Of a DNA stretch of 12,515 bases, positions 7,184-12,056 are shown piece after piece. The stretch is from an uncultured Clostridia bacterium. GTDB taxonomy: Bacteria; Bacillota; Clostridia; TANB77; CAG-508. Every line of letters begins with the position of its first letter. The first letter of the stretch is position 1. Location of the stretch: assembly GCA_947624405.1 (NCBI GenBank), contig CANQKB010000041.1:1-12515 (forward strand), written 5' to 3'. The notes under the pieces were generated by a model. It ran no database searches. It was not told the origin of the DNA and saw only the letters and a program-made list of their open reading frames with translations. The translations under genes and the position numbers were made by a program.

Positions 7184-7738
7184 TTAATCACACTCCATTT
7201 CTTCAGATAAATTTATATCTTTTTCAATTTCATCTTTATTTTCAATATACCAATTATCCAGTTCTTTAACTTTTTCTTTATCATTTGCAAATGAAATTTC
7301 ATCTTCTGATGCCCAAAATGGTCTATCTTCTAAATAAATATCTTTAAATATCACGCCATAAGGATATTCAGAATTTCTGTTAATATCAATTATTTTTCCA
7401 TAATCATTATTTTCATATTTAACTACATCATTGATATTATATATAGGTGTATTTAATGGAATATCATATACTTCATTTTCTTTAATATCTAGTTTTTCGA
7501 GTTTGTTTAAAATTCTTTGTAATTGCTTATCTGTCATATTAGGAATAGTAATTTCGGTACTTCTAAAATGATTACTTCCAAAGAACTTTCCGAGTGTATT
7601 ATCTTTTCTAATATCATCATACAAAGCTATATCAATACATTTATCATTAGTATTGATAGAATAAGTTGCTAATTCCATATTCTTATAATATCTTTCGATA
7701 GTTTTAACTAAATCATTTACATTTTTCTCTAATATCAT
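7184..7738 (-). CDS. Unknown transfer-operon protein with possible SH3-like barrel
   Basis: 184 residues, soluble, acidic. Residues 1-95 are mixed alpha/beta. Residues 100-150 contain a pattern of a small beta-barrel: DVVKYENNDYGKIIDI, then YPYGVIFKD and FWASEDEI, which fits a KOW/SH3-like module with the usual gly-lys turn and a Trp near the end. Residues 155-184 are a charged tail with many Glu/Asp. The ATG at 7738 overlaps the TGA of the previous gene as ATGA, and GGAGGGAG just before it serves as ribosome binding site, so translation is coupled. It lies between the VirB4-N-like gene and virB4. I do not recognise the full-length family; a role as regulator or cytoplasmic partner of VirB4 is only an inference. 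Confidence 0.75.
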   Translation of the reverse strand: MILEKNVNDLVKTIERYYKNMELATYSINTNDKCIDIALYDDIRKDNTLGKFFGSNHFRSTEITIPNMTDKQLQRILNKLEKLDIKENEVYDIPLNTPIYNINDVVKYENNDYGKIIDINRNSEYPYGVIFKDIYLEDRPFWASEDEISFANDKEKVKELDNWYIENKDEIEKDINLSEEMECD

Positions 7739-8352
7739 AACTCTCCCTCCAATCTTATCATTGGTAAGTAATCATCATAATCACTGTCTTCTTTGTAGGC
7801 ATAATTCATATTAGTAAAACTACTGCATAACTGTATTATTTGATGTTCTTCCAATATTTCGGCTTTTATATTGCAAACAGAAAATTTATTAGTTAAATCC
7901 ATTGCTCGTTTTAATAAATCTTTTTCTGCATAATCGTTCATATCTTGCCAAATGATTAAATAATTTTGTCTTTCAACTCTATCTCCTGTAAGAGTTAGTC
8001 TTAATATTTCATTTATTTGTAATCTAATCAAAACTTTTTGAATTTGATTATTTGCATTATTTTGTAGTTCTCTTAAATCATCTAAAACTGTTGAAACTTC
8101 TACTGGTCTTGCTATTGAAAAAAATTTCATAGGCTTTGTTTCACTTGATAGTTCAGCAGATAATTGTTTTATAATTGAAACTCTTTCTTTATTGGATAGA
8201 AGATATAAGTTCAAAGGATGTATTTTTATATAGCACATAACTTTGTTATCATTTGTATATAAAAAATTATTGCGTATATCTCTAATATTTATTTCATCAT
8301 TGCAAGTTTTGTTTTTTTCTGTATTGCCAAACAAGTTTTTTATTATATTCAT
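7735..8352 (-). CDS. VirB4 N-terminus-like (TrsD/TraC-N-like) conjugation protein
   Basis: 205 residues, no TM segment, no Walker motifs. Residues 30-100 show the pattern of a VirB4/TrsD N-terminal region: VMCYIKIHPLNLYLLSNKE followed by a helix and FFSIARPVEVSTVLDDLRE, then a long helix and LIIWQD. It seems to be a free-standing version of that region encoded next to the complete ATPase. The ATG at 8352 overlaps the TGA of the PrgI gene as ATGA and has GGAGG eight bases upstream. The expected role is a cytoplasmic scaffold between PrgI and VirB4. Assignment rests on pattern recognition only; the protein could also be a lineage-specific partner without true homology. Confidence 0.7.
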   Translation of the reverse strand: MNIIKNLFGNTEKNKTCNDEINIRDIRNNFLYTNDNKVMCYIKIHPLNLYLLSNKERVSIIKQLSAELSSETKPMKFFSIARPVEVSTVLDDLRELQNNANNQIQKVLIRLQINEILRLTLTGDRVERQNYLIIWQDMNDYAEKDLLKRAMDLTNKFSVCNIKAEILEEHQIIQLCSSFTNMNYAYKEDSDYDDYLPMIRLEGEL

Positions 8353-8675
8353 TTAATTTGCCTCCTTTTATCGTAGTAAAAATATTTATATTGTTTTTGC
8401 ATATTCTGATTCTTAATCATAAAACCTACCTGCTTTAATACACAAAGATTATTGTCATCTTTTACTACTGAAACAATAGTTGCAGCAACTATTACAAATA
8501 AGAATATTATTGCTACTAATGTACCTTTGAATTTATATAAAATTAAGGCAATAGGTATAGAAAAAGCCATTACCATTAAAGTAATGACTAATTCTTTTAC
8601 ACCATATCCTTTAAAAAATTCCAATCGAGTTTTTACATTCGTTGGGATATATAATTCATTTTGTTTTTCTTCCAA
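8349..8675 (-). CDS. PrgI-family inner-membrane channel protein
   Basis: VirB3/PrgI-type small membrane component of the conjugative channel. 108 residues: an N-terminal NELYIPTNVKTRLEFFKGYG (6-25), typical of PrgI with the conserved Pro and the Phe-x-Gly region, then two TM helices (about 27-47 and 51-71) and a basic cytoplasmic C-terminus ending KRRQIK. The start is TTG at 8675; GGAGG lies 10 bases upstream and no better ATG exists at the N-terminus. It is the first gene of the left-hand operon and its stop overlaps the next start. Weak TTG initiation plus a hairpin just before the ribosome binding site (8701-8727) could keep expression of the whole operon low. Confidence 0.85.
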   Translation of the reverse strand: MEEKQNELYIPTNVKTRLEFFKGYGVKELVITLMVMAFSIPIALILYKFKGTLVAIIFLFVIVAATIVSVVKDDNNLCVLKQVGFMIKNQNMQKQYKYFYYDKRRQIK

Positions 8676-8700
8676 ATTTTATCTACCTCCTAATAATAGA

Positions 8701-8727
8701 AAAAGAGTAGGGGAAAACTACTCTTTT
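8701..8727 (-). terminator. Perfect 10-bp hairpin in the leader of the transfer operon
   Basis: AAAAGAGTAG (8701-8710) and CTACTCTTTT (8718-8727) are perfect inverted repeats around a 7-base loop. On the minus strand the stem ends in TTTTT then CTATTATTA; on the plus strand it ends in four T. It can act as an intrinsic terminator, possibly in both directions. It lies only 11 bases before the ribosome binding site of the PrgI gene, so an attenuator role is equally possible. Confidence 0.6.
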
Positions 8728-8755
8728 ATCTATGCAATATTAAATTGAATTCTTA

Positions 8756-8785
8756 ATATAATTTTTTGCTTAAATAATCATACAA
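8756..8785 (-). promoter_or_regulatory. Candidate promoter for the transfer operon
   Basis: On the minus strand TTGTAT (8785-8780) and TTATAT (8761-8756) are 18 bases apart, between the terminator of the upstream operon and the leader hairpin. Both boxes deviate from consensus, and A+T-rich sequence throws up such matches by chance. The position, after one terminator and before the first gene of the next operon, is the main support. Confidence 0.3.
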
Positions 8786-8812
8786 ATTGTAATTTATTTT
8801 TTAAATATAAAA

Positions 8813-8835
8813 GATGGTGGAATTAAACCACCATC
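8813..8835 (-). terminator. Intrinsic terminator of the small-membrane-protein operon
   Basis: GATGGTGG (8813-8820) pairs with CCACCATC (8828-8835), a perfect 8-bp G+C-richer stem with a 7-base loop. On the minus strand it is followed by TTTTATATTT. It lies 18 bases past the stop of the last small membrane gene. This is the best terminator in the window and marks an operon end. Confidence 0.8.
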
Positions 8836-8853
8836 CATTGAGTTCTACACAAA

Positions 8854-9072
8854 TTACTTATTATCTGTTTTTAAATTTTCTTTGATTTTTTTCTGGCTAG
8901 ATTGCATAAGCCCACCAAATATGAAAGCCCATAACATCGGAATAACGGCATAACCTGCATTATCTACTTTTTTCAAGAAAACTAATATTGCCCCCACAAA
9001 TGTTAATATTGTGAATATTATTTGTAATGTTAAAAAAATATTTCTTTTAATTTTTTCTTTTTTCATATTCAT
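8854..9072 (-). CDS. Small two-TM protein (72 aa), function unknown
   Basis: 72 residues with a basic N-terminus (MNMKKEKIKR), TM helices at about 13-34 and 39-57, and a Lys-rich C-terminus (SSQKKIKENLKTDNK). The charge pattern puts both ends in the cytoplasm. The longest frame begins with ATG at 9093, but its first codons contain AAAAGGAGA, which is the ribosome binding site for the ATG at 9072 ten bases further on; I take 9072. It is the last gene of a series of tiny membrane proteins and is followed by a clear terminator. No family is recognised with certainty; similar small proteins occur as immunity, stress or regulatory membrane proteins in Bacillota. Confidence 0.7.
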   Translation of the reverse strand: MNMKKEKIKRNIFLTLQIIFTILTFVGAILVFLKKVDNAGYAVIPMLWAFIFGGLMQSSQKKIKENLKTDNK

Positions 9073-9095
9073 AATATCTGTTCTCCTTTTCATTA

Positions 9096-9269
9096 TTATT
9101 GAACAAAGGATATCGCTATCAAAATGCTAGTGATAATTATTACTGCGCTTTCCATAAAGCAAACTAAAGCAAATGACTTTTGGGTAAATTTATGCTTTTT
9201 GTAGTCTTTATATACAAAAAACAATGTTAATACCGAAAATGTTAATATAATCATATATAACCAAGTCAT
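9096..9269 (-). CDS. Tiny two-TM protein (57 aa), function unknown
   Basis: Read directly from the minus strand: ATG at 9269 preceded by AAAGGTGGTGGTTAT, TAA at 9096. The 57 residues form TM 1 (about 2-20), a short basic loop KDYKKHKFTQK, and TM 2 (about 33-55), ending SFVQ. This hairpin has the loop in the cytoplasm if the positive-inside rule holds, the opposite of its neighbour at 8854. The gene fills the space between its neighbours with short gaps, and its ribosome binding site is close to consensus. No family is recognised; a small immunity-like or regulatory membrane protein is possible. Confidence 0.6.
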   Translation of the reverse strand: MTWLYMIILTFSVLTLFFVYKDYKKHKFTQKSFALVCFMESAVIIITSILIAISFVQ

Positions 9270-9298
9270 ATAACCACCACCTTTACTATATAATAGGT

Positions 9299-9484
9299 TT
9301 ACTTATTGTTTTCAATGGAATCAAGTATAAACGCTCCCATTGTAATAATCACAAAGATAATTGATAGTACAGGGGAAAATGTAAAAGTCGAACCACCAAA
9401 GGTTTCGTCAAGGAATACCCCTATAACCAATCCCACAAATCCCATAAATAGAGATGTTAATATTGCACTCAATATCTTTTTCAT
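9299..9484 (-). CDS. Tiny two-TM protein (61 aa), function unknown
   Basis: The frame is open from 9589, but the translation before ATG 9484 is an unlikely Cys/Arg-rich stretch that overlaps the neighbouring gene, whereas 9484 has AAAGGAG followed by TGTGATCGT. I therefore use 9484. The 61 residues form TM 1 (about 4-24), a Gly/Thr/Phe-rich turn (DETFGGSTFTFS), TM 2 (about 38-55), and end in LDSIENNK. It lies in the middle of the run of small membrane genes, 29 bases after the previous stop. Function is unknown. Confidence 0.65.
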   Translation of the reverse strand: MKKILSAILTSLFMGFVGLVIGVFLDETFGGSTFTFSPVLSIIFVIITMGAFILDSIENNK

Positions 9485-9513
9485 ACGATCACACTCCTTT
9501 GTCAAATTTTTAT

Positions 9514-9684
9514 TTACAGAATGCCTATCATTGAAAGGATTGCACAAGCACAGGCGAAAACTCCTATGCACAAAGATGCAATTGTCCATTTATTTTTTTG
9601 CTGCCTGTGGTATTCGATTGCATTCCAAAATTCCTTTATACCAAAACCTAATACCACAAATTGAAGTAATGTAATCATATTCAT
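9514..9684 (-). CDS. Tiny two-TM protein (56 aa), function unknown
   Basis: Read directly from the minus strand: ATG at 9684 preceded by the strong site AAAGGAGGAAATTAT, TAA at 9514. The 56 residues form TM 1 (about 3-20), a basic loop WNAIEYHRQQKNKW, and TM 2 (about 34-55) containing three Cys in LCIGVFACACAIL. The loop should be cytoplasmic. It has one of the best ribosome binding sites of the region. It is too short for standard cutoffs but fits the size and shape of its neighbours. Function is unknown; the Cys-rich helix could support pairing or metal sensing, but this is speculation. Confidence 0.65.
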   Translation of the reverse strand: MNMITLLQFVVLGFGIKEFWNAIEYHRQQKNKWTIASLCIGVFACACAILSMIGIL

Positions 9685-9770
9685 ATAATTTCCTCCTTTA
9701 TTCTATGGATCAAACTATGTTTTCGGCTTGGAACATTTCCATACCACAACTGTGATAATAGAGAAGATAT

Positions 9771-10019
9771 TTAAAGCTCTTTACCACAATGTGAACAATA
9801 TTTTCCATTTATTAGTACTATTTTTTTGCAATTCGGACATCTATTGGTAAATCTCAAATAAATGATGCTAGAAAAGATTACGATAAAGCAAACAAGAGCT
9901 ATATATGCTTCAGTTTGAAAATCATAATTGCCATCATATATTTTTAGACCAATAACTCCCCAGGAAATTACAAAAACGCAAATTGATATAACAAGTATCC
10001 AGGTTACAATTTTTTTCAT
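9771..10019 (-). CDS. Two-TM protein with C-terminal four-Cys zinc ribbon
   Basis: 82 residues: TM 1 (about 5-25), a short outer loop (IYDGNYDFQTEA), TM 2 (about 38-56), then a cytoplasmic zinc ribbon with Cys61 and Cys64 in CPNC and Cys75 and Cys78 in CSHCGKEL. Such ribbons bind one zinc and often serve as protein-contact or sensor modules in small membrane proteins. The ATG at 10019 is preceded by AAAGGGGGGCGCTTGC, a purine block with Gs instead of the usual GGAGG. It is the first gene of the small-membrane-protein run and has an extended -10 promoter about 60 bases upstream, inside the tandem repeat. The actual partner or signal is unknown. Confidence 0.75.
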   Translation of the reverse strand: MKKIVTWILVISICVFVISWGVIGLKIYDGNYDFQTEAYIALVCFIVIFSSIIYLRFTNRCPNCKKIVLINGKYCSHCGKEL

Positions 10020-10055
10020 GCAAGCGCCCCCCTTTATAAAATGTGTAAACTCTTT

Positions 10056-10070
10056 GATAAAATCTTTATC
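10056..10070. promoter_or_regulatory. Inverted repeat GATAAA-ATC-TTTATC just downstream of promoter, copy 1
   Basis: A perfect 6+6 inverted repeat with a 3-base centre, lying about 8 bases beyond the -10 box in the predicted transcribed leader of the zinc-ribbon operon. It is a possible operator half-site pair. The same element is present in unit 2 at 10554-10568. Short A+T-rich palindromes are common by chance. Confidence 0.3.
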
Positions 10071-10077
10071 CTCTCTT

Positions 10078-10086
10078 ATTATACCA
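10078..10086 (-). promoter_or_regulatory. Extended -10 promoter before the zinc-ribbon operon
   Basis: The minus strand reads TGGTATAAT, a consensus -10 with a TG extension, followed by AAGAGAGG. No good -35 lies 16-18 bases upstream, as is normal for extended -10 promoters. A short inverted repeat CCATAT/ATATGG (10084-10111) straddles the spacer. Transcription from here would enter the gene at 9771-10019 and the small-membrane genes behind it. Confidence 0.65.
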
Positions 10087-10140
10087 TATTTTTCTATAAA
10101 ATAATATATGGCATTGTAATATCGGTTAAAAAGCTTTATA

Positions 10141-10512
10141 TCATTTTTCTAATAATGTTCCTTTTTTGTATCTTTCTGAATAATCAAGTATTGATTCTTT
10201 ATCAAGCATAGGTTCAGAACTCACACCTTGAAAAATAATCTTATCATCTCTATAAGTGAACCAGAATAAAATATCAGGTTCTTTTTTAAATTCTACAGAT
10301 ATTCTCCATTCATTATAACTAAGAATTTTATTTAAATAAGAGTGATTTATTTTTATTTCACTAACATCTTGTGCTATATAACCTCTGTTTTCAAGTTCTG
10401 TATAAGTATAGGTTTTGATAAATTTTCGTTGGATCAAAACATTCAGACAAAGCCCAACTATAAATACTAATAGAATTATTATAATTGTTCCAATTAAAAC
10501 TTTCTTCTTCAT
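10141..10512 (-). CDS. One-TM protein resembling DUF3139, copy 1 of a duplicated gene
   Basis: 123 residues: an N-terminal TM anchor (about 4-24, after MKKK) without a lipobox, then an outward-facing domain of about 95 residues. The pattern LENRGYIAQDVSEIKI, YNEWRISVEFKKEP and a final strand-turn-strand recalls DUF3139 small membrane proteins, but this was not searched. The ATG at 10512 has AGGAGGG only four bases upstream. The promoter copy at 10576-10584 lies in its leader, so this copy can be transcribed independently of the genes upstream. Sequence identity with copy 2 extends over both flanks, indicating a recent event or an assembly effect. The function is unknown. Confidence 0.8.
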   Translation of the reverse strand: MKKKVLIGTIIIILLVFIVGLCLNVLIQRKFIKTYTYTELENRGYIAQDVSEIKINHSYLNKILSYNEWRISVEFKKEPDILFWFTYRDDKIIFQGVSSEPMLDKESILDYSERYKKGTLLEK

Positions 10513-10553
10513 ATTCCCTCCTAATAATTAGTTTTATAATGTGTAAACTCTTT

Positions 10554-10568
10554 GATAAAATCTTTATC
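10554..10568. promoter_or_regulatory. Inverted repeat GATAAA-ATC-TTTATC, copy 2
   Basis: Identical to the element at 10056-10070 as part of the tandem repeat. Here it lies in the leader of the first gene copy (10141-10512), just after the second promoter copy. Confidence 0.3.
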
Positions 10569-10575
10569 CTCTCTT

Positions 10576-10584
10576 ATTATACCA
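10576..10584 (-). promoter_or_regulatory. Extended -10 promoter, duplicate copy, before gene copy 1
   Basis: The same TGGTATAAT box as at 10078-10086, carried by unit 2. It now faces the gene at 10141-10512, which before the duplication was probably expressed only from upstream. The leader of about 60 bases ends in AGGAGGG. Confidence 0.6.
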
Positions 10585-10638
10585 TATTTTTCTATAAAAT
10601 AATATATGGCATTGTAATATCGGTTAAAAAGCTTTATA

Positions 10639-11010
10639 TCATTTTTCTAATAATGTTCCTTTTTTGTATCTTTCTGAATAATCAAGTATTGATTCTTTAT
10701 CAAGCATAGGTTCAGAACTCACACCTTGAAAAATAATCTTATCATCTCTATAAGTGAACCAGAATAAAATATCAGGTTCTTTTTTAAATTCTACAGATAT
10801 TCTCCATTCATTATAACTAAGAATTTTATTTAAATAAGAGTGATTTATTTTTATTTCACTAACATCTTGTGCTATATAACCTCTGTTTTCAAGTTCTGTA
10901 TAAGTATAGGTTTTGATAAATTTTCGTTGGATCAAAACATTCAGACAAAGCCCAACTATAAATACTAATAGAATTATTATAATTGTTCCAATTAAAACTT
11001 TCTTCTTCAT
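10639..11010 (-). CDS. One-TM protein resembling DUF3139, copy 2 of a duplicated gene
   Basis: Identical in protein and DNA to the gene at 10141-10512: N-terminal TM anchor, then an exported domain of about 95 residues. This is probably the copy in the ancestral position, because its ribosome binding site AGGAGGG overlaps the TAG stop of the preceding gene (11019-11432), a tight operon junction that the other copy lacks. No promoter is seen directly before it, so it should be co-transcribed with the genes to its right. Function is unknown; neighbours with the same MKKK-TM-exported-domain plan suggest they act at the same membrane surface. Confidence 0.8.
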   Translation of the reverse strand: MKKKVLIGTIIIILLVFIVGLCLNVLIQRKFIKTYTYTELENRGYIAQDVSEIKINHSYLNKILSYNEWRISVEFKKEPDILFWFTYRDDKIIFQGVSSEPMLDKESILDYSERYKKGTLLEK

Positions 11011-11018
11011 ATTCCCTC

Positions 11019-11432
11019 CTAATAATTAGTTTTATTTGGTCTTTCCCATTCTCCAGTTATTTCATTTTTTTGTAAAACTAATTCATAACCTCCACCTGTT
11101 CTATTAAAATATATCTCTGTATCATCTTCGTCGAGTTCAAGTGTAAATTCAAATTTTGCTCCCCAATTACTATTTATTACTCCAAATGTATTATAAAAAT
11201 TAAGATAATGTGATTTTACTCCACCACCTTTATTTTTGTATCCTCTTGTATATCCTATTGAATCAGGAATACCAATAGTAAAGTTTAATACACTTCTATC
11301 TTTATTCAATGTGTAATTTATAATTTCTACCTTCGGATTTTTAGTGAATCCTGTTCCTATAAAAAATGCAACTAATAATGTAATTATTATACCGATTACT
11401 ATTCCAACTATAATGAGAATTTTCTTTTTCAT
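11019..11432 (-). CDS. One-TM exported protein (137 aa), function unknown
   Basis: N-terminal MKKK and TM helix (about 4-26), followed by an exported beta-rich domain of about 105 residues. The domain has KVEIINYTLNKDRSVLNFTI, a Gly/Tyr-rich loop (GYTRGYKNKGGG), SHYLNFYNTFGVINSNWGA and ELDEDDTEIYFNRTGGGYEL. No lipobox is visible. The frame could start at GTG 11447, but GTGGAGAG there serves as ribosome binding site for ATG 11432, nine bases on, which also gives the same MKKK beginning as the neighbours. The stop TAG overlaps the ribosome binding site of the next gene. Domain shape suggests an immunoglobulin-like beta-sandwich; the family is not recognised. Confidence 0.75.
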   Translation of the reverse strand: MKKKILIIVGIVIGIIITLLVAFFIGTGFTKNPKVEIINYTLNKDRSVLNFTIGIPDSIGYTRGYKNKGGGVKSHYLNFYNTFGVINSNWGAKFEFTLELDEDDTEIYFNRTGGGYELVLQKNEITGEWERPNKTNY

Positions 11433-11457
11433 AATATATCTCTCCACCTACAAAGTA

Positions 11458-12036
11458 TTATTTATTAAAATATTCTGCCACTTGTTTTTGTATATCTGCA
11501 TTTAATTCTTCTATTGTTCCATCTGTATGTACTCTTTCCATATCTTCTCTTACACTTCTTGGGAAAATACTATTCATATCATCTCTATAATAACTTCCAT
11601 CTCCTGGTGTTACTTTATCAGTAATTATAAATTCATTATCTTTTTTTAATACAACAAATTTATACGGAATAGACGAACCACCTTCTTGCTTTATTTCATC
11701 ATTTTCAATATAATATTGTTCTTGTAATACCCAAGCATATATAGTATAAAGCTCATCCTTTTTTTCTTCTTCAATTAAATATACTTCCATACTTGCAAAA
11801 GTTTTTGCATTTGGATGATGTTTTTCACTATCTCCACTTTTTATTATGTTATTTATTATAGCAGCTTTTATTTCTTTTTCTGGCAAATTAATAGGTGGTA
11901 CATAAGAATATCCCCAATTACTAAATATAAGAGGTTTATTGTTTTTCATTCTGTTCATGTCTATTAAATACATACCCAAGTGTGCAATTACTAATAAACA
12001 TATAATTAAAACAACTATAAATATTTTCTTTTTCAT
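11458..12036 (-). CDS. One-TM exported protein (192 aa), function unknown
   Basis: MKKK and TM helix (about 4-24), then IDMNRMKNNKPLIFSNWGYS (25-44), a motif common at the start of small clostridial membrane-anchored proteins. A domain with YTIYAWVLQEQYYIENDEIK and VVLKKDNEFIITDKVTPGDG follows, then IFPRSVREDMERVHTDGTIE and a helical end. The last two stretches resemble sensor-side segments I recall from BlaR1-like or related stand-alone proteins; this is memory, not a search, and no peptidase motif is present. ATG 12036 has only a weak ribosome binding site (GAAAGTAAG), unlike its neighbours, so expression may be low or coupled to the gene upstream. Confidence 0.75.
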   Translation of the reverse strand: MKKKIFIVVLIICLLVIAHLGMYLIDMNRMKNNKPLIFSNWGYSYVPPINLPEKEIKAAIINNIIKSGDSEKHHPNAKTFASMEVYLIEEEKKDELYTIYAWVLQEQYYIENDEIKQEGGSSIPYKFVVLKKDNEFIITDKVTPGDGSYYRDDMNSIFPRSVREDMERVHTDGTIEELNADIQKQVAEYFNK

Positions 12037-12056
12037 AAAATCAACTTACTTTCAAA

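Larger units (their letters stand above)
10040..11035. repeat. Perfect tandem duplication, two 498-base units
   Basis: Unit 1 is 10040-10537 and unit 2 is 10538-11035, directly adjacent; I compared them by eye and saw no difference. Each holds a complete 123-residue gene, its ribosome binding site, the downstream spacer and a promoter. Outside the boundaries identity stops at once (T against A on the left, T against A on the right). The right boundary lies in the last codons of the gene at 11019-11432, so the duplication reused the end of that gene as a leader. No junction microhomology is evident at the breakpoint itself, although ATAAA occurs close to both ends. Confidence 0.93.

Noticed and set aside
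7735..8352. Mycoplasma-type genetic code (TGA as Trp) suggested by the A+T-rich composition
   Set aside because: TGA ends genes precisely at ATGA overlaps (8349-8352 and 7735-7738), and Trp is encoded by TGG throughout.
8452..8748. Plus-strand frame of 98 codons across the PrgI gene
   Set aside because: It is the reverse complement of a recognisable PrgI-family gene and runs through the leader hairpin.
9485..9589. N-terminal extension of the 61-residue membrane protein up to 9589
   Set aside because: It overlaps the neighbouring 56-residue gene in another frame, is unlike a membrane protein N-terminus, and the ATG at 9484 has a clear AAAGGAG site.
9306..9674. Plus-strand open frame of 122 codons
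   Set aside because: It is antisense to two small membrane genes that have good ribosome binding sites and coherent TM hairpins; its own start has no such site.
9685..9770. Possible 10-codon leader peptide before the 56-residue gene
   Set aside because: An ATG followed by ten codons exists on the minus strand, but it has no ribosome binding site and no attenuator-like structure behind it.
10040..11035. CRISPR array or insertion sequence as explanation of the repeat
   Set aside because: There are only two units of 498 bases without spacers, no transposase, no terminal inverted repeats and no target duplication; it is a simple tandem gene duplication.
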